This document shows positions 1 through 8,088 of a stretch of DNA of 61,399 nucleotides, piece by piece. The position numbers and the translations under genes are program-made. Origin of the DNA: an uncultured Dialister sp. (GTDB lineage Bacteria; Bacillota_C; Negativicutes; Veillonellales; Dialisteraceae); contig UPXR01000005.1 in assembly GCA_900557365.1 (NCBI GenBank), positions 1 to 61,399 of the forward strand, written 5' to 3'. Position 1 is the stretch's first letter, and each line of letters opens with the position of its first letter. The notes under the pieces were generated by a model, which saw nothing but the letters and a program-made list of their open reading frames with translations, had not been told where the DNA came from and made no database searches.

Positions 1-189
1 TTATATTTATCATTCTATGCTTATTCGCTGATTTAAAAATCAATATTTCTATAAACTACCGCCTTTTCTTCGCAGGCGGAAATGATGCACTGCCGCCATC
101 GACGGAGATTGCGGTCTGCCGGGAAAAGTATTCTGTTCCTTTCCGGGAGTTCTCCCCTGTCTCCCGATACCGCAGACCGCAGACAATAC

Positions 190-215
190 AAAAGCCTCCC
201 CGAGGGGAGGCTTTT
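190..215. terminator. Intrinsic terminator hairpin, orientation unclear
   Basis: AAAGCCTCCCC and GGGGAGGCTTT form a near-perfect stem with a tiny loop, flanked by A and T runs on both sides. It could end a transcript on either strand. The gene it belongs to is probably outside the window on the left. Confidence 0.55.
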
Positions 216-358
216 GAAGAGATGTAAGAAAGAAATGGCAATGAGTGAACCGAACCGGCCGATCCGGTTCCTTCTGTTTACGGTTTCATCATAACCGATA
301 AGAAAATAATTGTCAAGTTTTATTCGTCTCTATAATTAACAATTATTGTTTCCACTGA

Positions 359-387
359 AAAAGAGGCGCCTGCACTGCGCCTCTTTT
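359..387 (-). terminator. Terminator downstream of rubredoxin
   Basis: AAAAGAGGCGC pairs with GCGCCTCTTTT around a 7-nt loop. It lies just after the rubredoxin stop codon, and on the minus strand the stem runs into a T-rich tail. Confidence 0.8.
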
Positions 388-395
388 CTGCGGTT

Positions 396-560
396 TCAGT
401 CTTCCACTACTTCGAATTCTTCCTTGCCTACGCCGCACAGCGGGCAGACGAAATCAGCAGGAAGATCTTCAAACTTGGTTCCCGGTGCAATTCCGTTATC
501 CGGATCACCGAGAGCTTCATCATAAATCCAGCCGCAAACTTTGCAAACATATTTCTTCAT
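396..560 (-). CDS. Rubredoxin
   Basis: A 54-residue rubredoxin, a small soluble one-electron carrier with a single iron bound by four cysteines. Both knuckles are visible, CKVCG near residue 6 and CPLCG near residue 39, with the conserved Tyr and the Asp-Pro-rich middle ([10 protein letters not shown]). The length is typical of the family. The start was chosen at the ATG preceded by GGGAGGAA. Longer readings of the frame run back through the tRNA gene and are not credible. In anaerobes such proteins usually pass electrons to rubrerythrin or superoxide reductase, but neither gene is nearby, so the partner is unknown. It appears to be a single-gene unit between its own -10 element and terminator. 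Confidence 0.95.
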   Translation of the reverse strand: MKKYVCKVCGWIYDEALGDPDNGIAPGTKFEDLPADFVCPLCGVGKEEFEVVED

Positions 561-608
561 TTCAGTTCCTCCCTTTTTTAATAAGCGGATGTCTTCATTC
601 CTGCCCCT

Positions 609-617
609 ATTATAGCA
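609..617 (-). promoter_or_regulatory. Extended -10 element for rubredoxin
   Basis: On the minus strand TGCTATAAT forms an extended -10 element about 50 nt before the rubredoxin start. No good -35 box is seen, which is common for extended -10 promoters. Confidence 0.5.
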
Positions 618-641
618 TAGCCCCGCGGAGAAGGACCATAT

Positions 642-664
642 AAAAAAATCCGCCTTCCGGCGGA
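642..664 (-). terminator. Terminator after tRNA-Leu
   Basis: TCCGCC and GGCGGA form a compact stem with a 4-nt loop. On the minus strand it is followed by seven T residues, directly downstream of the tRNA. Confidence 0.85.
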
Positions 665-674
665 CTCTCTTTCC

Positions 675-758
675 TGGTGCGAGCGAAGGGACTCGAACCC
701 TTATGCACAAGGCGCAGGATCCTAAATCCTGTGCGTCTACCAATTCCGCCACGCTCGC
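675..758 (-). tRNA. tRNA-Leu (anticodon UAG)
   Basis: An 84-nt class II tRNA with the CCA end encoded. The acceptor arms GCGAGCG and CGCTCGC pair fully. The anticodon stem CAGGA/TCCTG encloses the loop TTTAGGA, giving anticodon UAG, which reads CUA/CUN leucine codons. The T arm is AAGGG-TTCGAGT-CCCTT, and the variable arm is extended as expected for leucine. It is followed by its own terminator. Confidence 0.97.
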
Positions 759-927
759 ATGAACAGACCTTTTCAATTATAAAGGAGAAAATCCCTTCGG
801 TCAACCGGACTGTCCGGAGGAAAACCGTGTTTCCTTTTCATAAAAAGAAATCCCCCGAAAGGAGGAACCATGCTGACTTTTTGTCTGCACAGTTTTTCCT
901 GCGGGGGAACCGAATCCGGAATCAATC

Positions 928-1662
928 TTATTCCATGTCTTCCGGAAGTTCTGCGTTGGTGTACACTTCCTGTACATCATCCAGTTCTTCCAGTTCTGCG
1001 GTGAGGTGGCTCATGGTCTGAGCAGCATCGCCTTCGAGCTTGACATAGTTGTCCGGAACCATAGCAACTTCTGAAGCAGTAACCGGAATGCCGGCAGCTT
1101 CCAGAGCTTCGGAAACACTGAGGAAGTCTTCCGGTGTGGTGGTAATTTCGTAGGTATCTTCATTGGATGCTACGTCTTCCGCACCTGCATCGAGAGCTGC
1201 CATCATGACAGTGTCTTCATCGGCTGCGGTCTTATCCACAACGATGGAGCCCTTCTTCTTGAACATCCAGGATACGCAGCCCGGGGTTCCTACGGAGCCG
1301 CCGTGATGGGTAAATGCGTGGCGGATGTCTGCCGCTGCTCTGTTTCTGTTGTCGGTGTTGCATTCCACAATGACTGCAGCGCCGCCGGGGCCGTAGCCTT
1401 CGTAAGTGACTTCATCGAAGCCTGCGCCGGATGCCGCACCGACACCCTTGGCAATGGCTCTCTGAATATTTTCCTTCGGTACATTGTTCTGCTTTGCTTT
1501 GGTCAGAGCCAGCTTCAGACGCATGTTGCCGACAGGATCTCCGCCGCCCATGCGGGCAGCAATGGTAATTTCCTTGGAAATCTTTGTGGTAATCCGCGCA
1601 CGGATGGCATCGGTCTTGCCCTTCTTGCGCTTAATGTTTTCCCACTTGGAATGTCCTGACAT
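928..1662 (-). CDS. YebC/PmpR-family protein (translation factor / regulator)
   Basis: A full-length (244-residue) member of the YebC/PmpR family. The diagnostic start MSGHSKWENIKRKKGK and the GGGDPVGNMRLKLALTKAKQ segment are present, and the acidic C-terminal half is intact. Older annotation calls these DNA-binding transcriptional regulators. Newer work links the YebC branch to relief of ribosome stalling at proline stretches. The sequence alone does not decide between these roles. The start is the ATG after AGGAGGAATAATACT. The gene follows the TrmD cluster on the same strand after a 5-nt gap, so it may be co-transcribed with it. Confidence 0.93.
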   Translation of the reverse strand: MSGHSKWENIKRKKGKTDAIRARITTKISKEITIAARMGGGDPVGNMRLKLALTKAKQNNVPKENIQRAIAKGVGAASGAGFDEVTYEGYGPGGAAVIVECNTDNRNRAAADIRHAFTHHGGSVGTPGCVSWMFKKKGSIVVDKTAADEDTVMMAALDAGAEDVASNEDTYEITTTPEDFLSVSEALEAAGIPVTASEVAMVPDNYVKLEGDAAQTMSHLTAELEELDDVQEVYTNAELPEDME

Positions 1663-1666
1663 AGTA

Positions 1667-2248
1667 TTATTCCTCCTTTTTATTCCACCAGGGTTCGCCT
1701 AAAAGGCGGTCGAGGATGATGGCTACAGCGCTCCGCACGCACAGATGGTTGTACGTGCCCGCACCGTAGACAGGTTCTACTATATAGTCGAATTGCTTCA
1801 TCATCTCTTTGGTCATGCCGAAGCCTGTCCCGAAGAGGATGAAAATCGGCTGTTCTTCTTGATGAATCTTATTCCTCAGCCATTGATAGGTCACTGTATT
1901 CGGATAAACCCGGGCATCCGTTGTGACCACCGCCGGCTTCATGCCCGTTTCTTTTTCAATCTGCTGCAGAGCTTCTTCCAGGCTGGAAACCAGTTCCGTT
2001 TCCTCGAAGGCTTCCTTCCGGTTCGCATTGTAATGGACACCGCCGCCGGTTTTCCAGTGATTCATGATTTTTGCAGCCATTTCCCGCTGTGCTTCCACGG
2101 GATGAATGATAAAGTACCGGGCTACATCATAAGTCTTTGCCGTTCTGGCGATGTCGTGCAGATCGTAGTTGGTCAGAGCTGTAGTCACTACTTCCATGTG
2201 CTTGTTATAAATAGGGTAATGGATCAGCCCTATATATACTTTTGCCAT
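1667..2248 (-). CDS. TrmD-linked SPOUT-like RNA methyltransferase family protein
   Basis: A 193-residue protein of the family found next to trmD in many Firmicutes and annotated as RNA methyltransferase. It begins MAKVYIGLIHYPIYNKH and has a late glycine-rich segment ILFGTGFGM, consistent with the SAM-binding knot of SPOUT enzymes. The substrate is not known. The ATG at 2248 overlaps the trmD stop, so the two are translationally coupled. An upstream in-frame extension would run inside trmD and is rejected. Confidence 0.82.
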   Translation of the reverse strand: MAKVYIGLIHYPIYNKHMEVVTTALTNYDLHDIARTAKTYDVARYFIIHPVEAQREMAAKIMNHWKTGGGVHYNANRKEAFEETELVSSLEEALQQIEKETGMKPAVVTTDARVYPNTVTYQWLRNKIHQEEQPIFILFGTGFGMTKEMMKQFDYIVEPVYGAGTYNHLCVRSAVAIILDRLLGEPWWNKKEE

Positions 2249-2250
2249 GT

Positions 2251-2997
2251 TCAGCCCTCCTTGTCTTCCTTTTTGATTTCCTCCAGCATGGAAAGATCCG
2301 CCGGAGAAAGGGTTCCTCTCTCCAGAAGATCCGGCCTGCAGTGAAGGGTGCGGCGCAGTGCTTCCTTCCGCCGCCATTTCGCAATATTGGCATGATGGCC
2401 GGAAAGAAGCACCTCCGGCACCTTCCAGCCGTTGTAATCAGCCGGTTTGGTATACTGCGGATATTCCAGGATAGGCTCGTAGAAGGAGTCTGAGGCAGCG
2501 CTTCCGGAATCGCCAAGGACTCCCGGCACCATCCTGGCCACAGCATCGCTGATCACCATGGCTCCCAGCTCTCCGCCGGTCAGGACATAGTCTCCTATGG
2601 AGATGAGTTCATCTGCCAGATACTGCTCCACGCGATGGTCCACGCCCTCATAATGGCCGCAGATCAGCACCAGATGGTCGTAATCTGCGTAAAGCTCCTT
2701 TGCCTTATCCTGCGTAAAAGGTTTTCCCGCAGGGGAAAGAAATATCACCCGATCCCTCGGTCCTTTTTCCGGAAGCACATGTCTGGCTGCATCAAAAAGA
2801 GGCTGGCACATCATCAGCATACCCGCACCGCCTCCGTAGATGGTATCATCCACCTGACGATGCTTCTTCAGGGTGAAGTCCCGCGGATTTGTCACAGCCA
2901 TTTCCATAAGTCCCGCTTCCAGTGCTCTTTTGATCATGCTCTGATGAAAAAAAGCCTCTATGAATTCGGGAAATAGGGATAATATATCAATCTTCAT
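2251..2997 (-). CDS. trmD: tRNA (guanosine(37)-N1)-methyltransferase TrmD
   Basis: TrmD methylates G37 next to the anticodon of tRNAs reading CNN codons and so prevents +1 frameshifting. The 248-residue protein has the MKIDILSLFPEFIEAF start, the YGGGAGM loop (about 54-60), ICGHYEGVDHRV (about 112-123) and the knot motif YVLTGGELGA (about 137-146) that binds SAM. Its length is normal. It is part of the ylxM-ffh-rpsP-khpA-ylqD-rimM-trmD block, and its stop overlaps the start of the next methyltransferase-like gene. Confidence 0.97.
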   Translation of the reverse strand: MKIDILSLFPEFIEAFFHQSMIKRALEAGLMEMAVTNPRDFTLKKHRQVDDTIYGGGAGMLMMCQPLFDAARHVLPEKGPRDRVIFLSPAGKPFTQDKAKELYADYDHLVLICGHYEGVDHRVEQYLADELISIGDYVLTGGELGAMVISDAVARMVPGVLGDSGSAASDSFYEPILEYPQYTKPADYNGWKVPEVLLSGHHANIAKWRRKEALRRTLHCRPDLLERGTLSPADLSMLEEIKKEDKEG

Positions 2998-3058
2998 TTC
3001 CTGCCTCCTAAACTGAGGAAGCTTTTGAAAATTATTTCCCTTACGGGAAAAGCTTTTA

Positions 3059-3556
3059 TCATTCCCATTCCGGCAGATGAACCGTCATTTCCTTTTTGTT
3101 CAGATCCACGGAAAGAATGCAGGAAGGAATGGCGGGAAGGTAAATTTCCTTTCCGTTCTCCTGCCTGACAGCATAAACATTATTGGCCCCTGTCTCCAGG
3201 ATTTCCGAAAGTGTGCCGACCTTTTCCCCTGCATCGGAGACTACCGTCAGTCCGAGCAGCTGGAAATAATAGTAAGTGCCTTTCGGGCAGGGGGGAATTT
3301 CCGCAAGGGGAATCTCTGCCGTCCCGGAAACAAGAGTTTCTGCCGTATTTCTGTCCTCCACGCCTTCCACATGAAGAATATATACATTCTTATGAGGACG
3401 CGCAGAAAGGATGGGATATGACTTCCCTCCGATAAAAAGCCTTTTCAGCTTCTTTAAGATCTCCGGCCGTTCGATATCGGGAAGAATACGCAAATCACCC
3501 CGCACACCATGCGGGGCAACGATTCGGCCGATGACGATCATTTCATCGGATTTCAT
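3059..3556 (-). CDS. rimM: Ribosome maturation factor RimM
   Basis: RimM binds ribosomal protein S19 and helps mature the 3' domain of the 30S subunit. The N-terminal RimM domain begins with IVIGRIVAPHGVRGDLRI, and the C-terminal PRC-barrel part includes LGLTVVSDAGEKVGTLSEI and a final YLPAIPSCI. The ATG at 3556 gives 165 residues, matching family length, and overlaps the ylqD stop. Five codons later a second ATG is also possible. Neither has a strong Shine-Dalgarno sequence, so coupling to ylqD is likely. Confidence 0.93.
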   Translation of the reverse strand: MKSDEMIVIGRIVAPHGVRGDLRILPDIERPEILKKLKRLFIGGKSYPILSARPHKNVYILHVEGVEDRNTAETLVSGTAEIPLAEIPPCPKGTYYYFQLLGLTVVSDAGEKVGTLSEILETGANNVYAVRQENGKEIYLPAIPSCILSVDLNKKEMTVHLPEWE

Positions 3557-3557
3557 A

Positions 3558-3965
3558 TTAATCACGGAAAGCAACGATCTTTCCGTCTTCAACCAGGATT
3601 TCCCCGCCTACTGCAGCATTCATATCATCACCGACATGAAGAGTTACGAGACGGTTCATAGGTGCACGGTTGATTTCTGCACCGATAGCCAGCTTTTCCA
3701 GATGCGCCTTATCGGCTTCCAGCTTTTCCTTCACCTGCTGCATACGCGCTCTCTGCGCATCATACTGCGCACGGAGAGGAGCTACTGCCTGCAGGTTGAT
3801 TTTTGCCTGTTCCGCAAGCTTTCCGTTGGCTTCAAATTCCAGCTGTGCCATATCATGTTCGACACGGGAAAGATTCTGGCCGATTTCAGCAAGCAGATTG
3901 GCTTTCAGGTTTTCTGTCAGCCTGGATTTTACCGCTACAGGGATCAGGACTTGTATTTCATCCAT
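3558..3965 (-). CDS. ylqD: YlqD-family protein
   Basis: A 135-residue protein matching YlqD of Bacillus, both in position (between the KH protein and rimM) and in shape. It has a long charged coiled-coil-like middle (about residues 40-90) and a short C-terminal domain with VTLHVGDDM. The biochemical role of this family is not known. The operon context suggests something linked to RNA or ribosome assembly, but that is inference. Confidence 0.8.
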   Translation of the reverse strand: MDEIQVLIPVAVKSRLTENLKANLLAEIGQNLSRVEHDMAQLEFEANGKLAEQAKINLQAVAPLRAQYDAQRARMQQVKEKLEADKAHLEKLAIGAEINRAPMNRLVTLHVGDDMNAAVGGEILVEDGKIVAFRD

Positions 3966-3976
3966 TGTGACACCTC

Positions 3977-4204
3977 TTAAATAATATCGACAGCAACCTT
4001 GCGGTTTTCCCGCAAAGCGCCCGCCTTGACGACGGTGCGGACCGCATTGGCAATGCGTCCCTTTCTGCCGATAACCTTACCCATATCTTCCGGAGCGACA
4101 TGCACCCGGTAGATTTCCAGGTTTCCCTTCCGAACGATATCTACCGTTACGGCATCGGGATTCCTGACAAGAGCCTTAACAAGTGTTTCCACCAATTCTT
4201 TCAT
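3977..4204 (-). CDS. khpA: KH-domain RNA-binding protein KhpA (YlqC)
   Basis: A 75-residue single KH-domain protein. The GxxG RNA-contact loop is visible as VIGRKGRI (about 43-50), preceded by the helix-strand run typical of KhpA. In other Firmicutes KhpA partners with KhpB/Jag and affects cell-length control and sRNA or mRNA binding. It lies between rpsP and ylqD, the usual place. The length is complete for the family. Confidence 0.92.
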   Translation of the reverse strand: MKELVETLVKALVRNPDAVTVDIVRKGNLEIYRVHVAPEDMGKVIGRKGRIANAVRTVVKAGALRENRKVAVDII

Positions 4205-4216
4205 ATACGGCCCCCA

Positions 4217-4480
4217 TTATTTCTTTGCTTCTGCAAACTTGGCAAGGATTCCGTTCTTTCTCAGGATGGAACGAACAGTGTCGGTGGGCTGTGCACCCTT
4301 GCTCAGCCAGGACAGGGTCTTTTCTTCCTCGATCTTTACCGGAGCATCCTTCTTTGCCGGATCATACCAGCCGAGAGTTTCAACCGGAGCGCCGCTTCTT
4401 GCTGCTCTTGCATCAATAACAACAATTCTGTAGAAAGGGCTCTTCTTTGCACCAAGACGGGTCAGACGAATTTTTAACAT
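4217..4480 (-). CDS. rpsP: 30S ribosomal protein S16
   Basis: An 87-residue S16 with the family start MLKIRLTRLGAKKSPFYRIVV and the following DARAARSGAPVETLGWYDP segment. S16 is needed for assembly of the 5' domain of 16S rRNA. It sits between ffh and khpA in the standard order. The start has a good upstream ribosome binding site (AGGTGAAAT region). Confidence 0.97.
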   Translation of the reverse strand: MLKIRLTRLGAKKSPFYRIVVIDARAARSGAPVETLGWYDPAKKDAPVKIEEEKTLSWLSKGAQPTDTVRSILRKNGILAKFAEAKK

Positions 4481-4507
4481 AATTTCACCTCCTTGAAATA
4501 GTCTCGA

Positions 4508-5869
4508 TTATTTGCGGAACATCCCGCTCAGGTTCCCTAAGTTCCCCAGCTTGGATGGATTGATTTTTTTGCCGCGCATCTTTTTCATGGTTTTCTGCAT
4601 TTCTGTGAACTGCTTCATCATGCGGTTCACATCCTGTATCGGTACGCCGGCGCCGTCGGCGATGCGCTTTCTCCGGCTGCCGTTCAGAATCTTCACATTG
4701 GCCCTTTCTGCAGGGGTCATGGAAAGGATAATGGCCTCAATGTGCTTGATGGCCTTTCCGTCCAGGTCTACATCCTTCAGCTGTTCCTTGAATTTACCCA
4801 TGCCGGGAATCATCCCGAGGATGGACTGGAAGGAACCGAGCTTGCGGATCTGCTTCAGCTGCTTCAGGAAATCGTCCAGGGTGAATTCGCCCTTTCTGAG
4901 CTTTCCTGCCGCATCCTTCATGGACTCCTCGTCCAGGTTGCGCTGGGCTGTCTCAATCAATGTTTCCAGATCGCCCAGGTCCAGGATTCGGCCTGCCATA
5001 CGGTCGGGATGGAAATCTTCCAGCCCTCCATCCAGCTTTTCGGAAACGCCGATCATCTTGATGGGTTTCCCGGTAACGGTCTTGATGGAAAGAGCCGCAC
5101 CGCCGCGGGCATCGCCGTCCAGCTTTGTCAGGATGGTCCCGTCGATGCCCAGGCTTTCGTCAAATGCCTTTGCCGTAGTTACGGCATCCTGGCCGGTCAT
5201 GGAGTCCAGCACCAGGAGAATCTCATGGGGATGAACGGTATCCTTGATATTCCGCAGCTCTGCCATGAGCTTTTCATCGATGGTCAGACGGCCTGCGGTA
5301 TCGAGAATCACGATATCCCGGTTGTAGGCCTTTGCCGTATCCACCGCATATTCCGCGATGTGCACCGGATCCACATTGGGAGGCATGCGGTACACCGGAA
5401 TGTCGGTCTGCTGCCCCAGGACTTCCAGCTGTTTGATAGCAGCAGGACGGTAAACGTCGCATGCTGCCAGCAGCGGACGATGTCCTTTTTTCTTGAACAT
5501 CAGCCCCAGCTTGCCCGCAGTCGTAGTCTTGCCGGCCCCCTGCAGCCCTACCAGCATGATCACCGTCATGCCCTTGGAGGAAAGGGTAATCTTGCTCTGC
5601 GTACCCCCGAGAAGTGCGGTCAGCTCATCCCGTACAATCTTGATAACGGTCTGATCCGGCTTCAGGCTGCCGAAGACCTCTTCCCCCATGGCTTTTTCCC
5701 GCACATGGGCGATAAAATCCTTGGCCACCTTGAAGTTGACATCCGCTTCCAGAAGCGCCCGCCGTACTTCCCGGAGGGCTCCGTCAATATCACTTTCGGA
5801 CAGCTTGCCCTTGCCCCGGAGATCCTTGAAGGCATTCTGCAGCTTATCTCCTAAATTTTCAAAAGGCAT
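4508..5869 (-). CDS. ffh: Signal recognition particle protein Ffh
   Basis: Ffh (SRP54) binds signal sequences of nascent membrane and exported proteins and delivers ribosomes to FtsY. The 453-residue protein has the N-terminal helical N domain, a GTPase domain with GLQGAGKTT (about 108-116), DTAGR and TKLDGDARGG, and a C-terminal M domain rich in Met (MMKQFTEMQKTMKKMRGKK). It follows ylxM by 9 nt and precedes rpsP, as in Bacillus. Confidence 0.98.
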   Translation of the reverse strand: MPFENLGDKLQNAFKDLRGKGKLSESDIDGALREVRRALLEADVNFKVAKDFIAHVREKAMGEEVFGSLKPDQTVIKIVRDELTALLGGTQSKITLSSKGMTVIMLVGLQGAGKTTTAGKLGLMFKKKGHRPLLAACDVYRPAAIKQLEVLGQQTDIPVYRMPPNVDPVHIAEYAVDTAKAYNRDIVILDTAGRLTIDEKLMAELRNIKDTVHPHEILLVLDSMTGQDAVTTAKAFDESLGIDGTILTKLDGDARGGAALSIKTVTGKPIKMIGVSEKLDGGLEDFHPDRMAGRILDLGDLETLIETAQRNLDEESMKDAAGKLRKGEFTLDDFLKQLKQIRKLGSFQSILGMIPGMGKFKEQLKDVDLDGKAIKHIEAIILSMTPAERANVKILNGSRRKRIADGAGVPIQDVNRMMKQFTEMQKTMKKMRGKKINPSKLGNLGNLSGMFRK

Positions 5870-5878
5870 CGGGTCACC

Positions 5879-6202
5879 TCATTCTGTCAAAATATCTAAA
5901 AACGGTCTGGCTTCTTCCTTTTTTGTCTCCGGAAGAAGCGCTTCCAGCGCCGCAGCCGCTTCCCGGCGCTTTCTTTTTTCCGAAGCCAGGGACAGCGCCT
6001 TTTCGTAATCGGCCAGCTGCTCTTCCCCGTGGCGCATCGCATCATGTACAGCCTGCCGGGAAATATGAAAATGCTCCGCAATTTCCGCAAGAGTCAGATT
6101 TTCATTGTAATACAGATCCAGGCATTCCTTCTGCCGCTTTGTCAGGAGCGCTCCGTAGCAGTCCAGGAGTTCTCCTTTTTGTACAATGTCTTCTATAAAC
6201 AT
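5879..6202 (-). CDS. ylxM: Putative SRP-linked DNA-binding protein YlxM (UPF0122)
   Basis: A 107-residue sigma-factor region-4-like protein of the YlxM family. The helix-turn-helix is clear, LTLAEIAEHFHISRQAVHDAMR at about residues 35-56, after CLDLYYNENLT. YlxM proteins are encoded just ahead of ffh in Firmicutes, and one has been reported to modulate SRP activity. The gene is the first of the operon and is preceded by an excellent sigma-A type promoter. The leader is only about 15 nt long and the ribosome binding site (GGTGAT) is weak. Confidence 0.92.
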   Translation of the reverse strand: MFIEDIVQKGELLDCYGALLTKRQKECLDLYYNENLTLAEIAEHFHISRQAVHDAMRHGEEQLADYEKALSLASEKRKRREAAAALEALLPETKKEEARPFLDILTE

Positions 6203-6223
6203 ACGATCACCATAACGCTAACC

Positions 6224-6252
6224 ATTATACAGAAGGATATTTCTTCTGTCAA
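6224..6252 (-). promoter_or_regulatory. Consensus sigma-70/A promoter for the ylxM-ffh-rpsP-trmD operon
   Basis: The minus strand reads TTGACA (6247-6252), a 17-nt spacer, then TATAAT (6224-6229). Both boxes match consensus, as expected for a growth-related operon. The predicted start is about 15 nt before the ylxM ATG. Confidence 0.9.
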
Positions 6253-6398
6253 GCATTTTCCCTTTACATCTTCTTTCCCTGCATCTCTTTCTTTCCAGGC
6301 CCGTCCGGGCATATAATAATTCCGGATATTCCTTATAATACAGGCAGATTTTCCGGACATCCCCGGCCGTCTGCATTTTATGATCACAGGAGGCTATG

Positions 6399-7889
6399 AT
6401 GAAAAAAACTGCTGTTCTGTTTCTTTTATCCGCTCTTCTTTCCTCCGGCGCCGCTTTCGCCCGGGAGGAACCGCGGGACAATTTCTACTATCTTTCCCAG
6501 ATCAATAAGGCATCGGACATCCTCAATACACGGGACGGACTGCTTACCCCCGCCGAAGGCCGGGATTTCGCCCGTGCTATCCAGAAGGTGATCGACCAGG
6601 GAAATTCCCCGGACGGCAGCCGTCCCCGTCTCGTCATCACCTATGAGCCCTACCTGATCAAAGAAGGCGGACCGGACATTACCAAAATCCATGCAGGCCG
6701 TTCCTCACAGGATATGCTGTCCACCACCTCCATCATGGAACAGCGGGACCATCTTCTCGTTCTTTCCGACCGGCTGAATCAGGTCCAGAAGGATCTGATC
6801 CGTCTCGCTGAGGAAAATAAGGATACGCTGATTCCGAATTACACCAACGGCGTAGCCGCTCAGCCGAACAGTCTTGCCCATTACCTGATTGCCTACGCCA
6901 ATGCCTATGCCAGAGACAGCGAACGGCTGCAGCAGTACTATGCACGGCTCAACCGTTCTCCCATGGGCGCCACCGTACTGAACGGCACCGGCTGGCCGCT
7001 GGACCGGGACGGCATGGCCTCCTATCTGGGCTTTGATTCCATTGCCTACAACACCTACGATGCGGGCCAGGTCTTCACGCAGGAAGCCCCCATAGAAACA
7101 GCCGGCATTGTCAGCGCCATTGCCATCCACACCACAGGCTTCATTGAAGAAATCATGCAGCAGTATGCCCAGCCCCGTCCGTGGATTCTCCTGCGGGAAG
7201 GCGCCGACACCACCTACGTTTCCTCTGCCATGCCCCAGAAACGGAATCCCGGTCTTCTGAACAGCACCCGTGCCGATGCAGGCACGCTCCTGGGCGATGC
7301 AGCCGGTGCCGTCTTCCGTGCCCATAACATCCCCGCCGGAATGCCCGACGGACGGCTCAGCGGCTCCAATGATACGATGGTCCCCGCCGCAGCCATGCTG
7401 GGGAAATTTGATAAAATTCTGAACAGCCTGGTCATTGATAAGAACCGCTCTCTGGAAGAGCTGGATCTGGACTGGACCTGCTCCCAGGAAATCGCCGACC
7501 GCCTCATGAAGAACCACGGCATCCCCTTCCGGGAAGGCCACCACTTCGCTTCGGAGATTGTCACCTATGCCAGAGCCCATCAGATCACGCCGATGAACTT
7601 CACCTACGAGCAGGCGAAATCCGTGTATGATACTCTGACAAAGACCGACCCGAACCTGCCGAAGGTCTTCCCCATGAGTGAACAGGAATGGAATGATTCC
7701 AAAGACCCTGCCGCCATCGTCCGCCACCGCGCCGTCAAGGGCGGGCCGCAGCCGGCTGAGCTGGAAAAGATGATTTCCATGGCCAAAAAGACTCTGGCTC
7801 AGAACGAGGAATGGACCCGGACCGCCAGAAACAAGCTTGCCTCTGCAGAAAACCGGCTCAATCAGGATTTTGATAAAATGAAAGAATAA
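6399..7889 (+). CDS. Exported fumarase/argininosuccinate-lyase superfamily protein
   Basis: A protein of about 496 residues that combines a Sec signal peptide with a lyase-superfamily body. The N-terminus KKTAVLFLLSALLSSGAAFA ends in a signal peptidase I site at about residue 22. The body carries HAGRSSQDMLST (about 99-110), in the place of the substrate loop of argininosuccinate lyase, and the family signature SSAMPQKRNP (about 276-285) with the catalytic Ser loop. These enzymes normally work in the cytoplasm as tetramers, eliminating fumarate or an amine, so a periplasmic member is unusual. The housekeeping argH is separate (21005-22432), so this is not arginine biosynthesis. ATG codons lie at 6396 and 6399; AGGAGG spacing favours the second. 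It is a single-gene unit closed by a terminator. The substrate is unknown. Confidence 0.85.
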   Translation: MKKTAVLFLLSALLSSGAAFAREEPRDNFYYLSQINKASDILNTRDGLLTPAEGRDFARAIQKVIDQGNSPDGSRPRLVITYEPYLIKEGGPDITKIHAGRSSQDMLSTTSIMEQRDHLLVLSDRLNQVQKDLIRLAEENKDTLIPNYTNGVAAQPNSLAHYLIAYANAYARDSERLQQYYARLNRSPMGATVLNGTGWPLDRDGMASYLGFDSIAYNTYDAGQVFTQEAPIETAGIVSAIAIHTTGFIEEIMQQYAQPRPWILLREGADTTYVSSAMPQKRNPGLLNSTRADAGTLLGDAAGAVFRAHNIPAGMPDGRLSGSNDTMVPAAAMLGKFDKILNSLVIDKNRSLEELDLDWTCSQEIADRLMKNHGIPFREGHHFASEIVTYARAHQITPMNFTYEQAKSVYDTLTKTDPNLPKVFPMSEQEWNDSKDPAAIVRHRAVKGGPQPAELEKMISMAKKTLAQNEEWTRTARNKLASAENRLNQDFDKMKE

Positions 7890-7913
7890 CTAAAAATAGA
7901 AAAGCCGGACAGA

Positions 7914-7954
7914 AAAAGCTCCGCCGTACGCCCGAACCGCACGGCGGAGCTTTT
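7914..7954 (+). terminator. Terminator after the exported lyase gene
   Basis: AAAAGCTCCGCCGT pairs with ACGGCGGAGCTTTT (14 bp) around a 13-nt loop, right after the lyase stop. The flanking A and T runs mean it could also act on minus-strand transcripts. Confidence 0.88.
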
Positions 7955-8041
7955 GTCTGCCTGTTTCTTTATCGGAAGCAGCATTTCCTCCGGAAAATCC
8001 GCTGCTGCCATACATGACTCCGGAAAAGCTTCCGGAAAACA

Positions 8042-8077
8042 AGAAATCCCGAAAATACAGTCACTTTCGGGATTTCT
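8042..8077 (-). terminator. Terminator after gyrA
   Basis: AGAAATCCCGAAA and TTTCGGGATTTCT form a 13-bp stem just past the gyrA stop codon. On the minus strand a T-rich tail follows. Confidence 0.85.
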
Positions 8078-8088
8078 GTCTAAATCAA

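Larger units (their letters stand above)
1..395. other. Intergenic stretch without a recognised gene
   Basis: I see no convincing coding region here. The short open frames on both strands have no good ribosome binding site and no recognisable protein character. The stretch holds two strong hairpins, annotated separately, and a weaker inverted repeat at about 255-271 (AACCGG/CCGGTT). Confidence 0.6.

Noticed and set aside
6399..7889. Calling the lyase at 6.4 kb a second argininosuccinate lyase for arginine synthesis
   Set aside because: It has an export signal and an altered substrate loop, stands alone, and a complete argGH operon exists at 21-23.7 kb.
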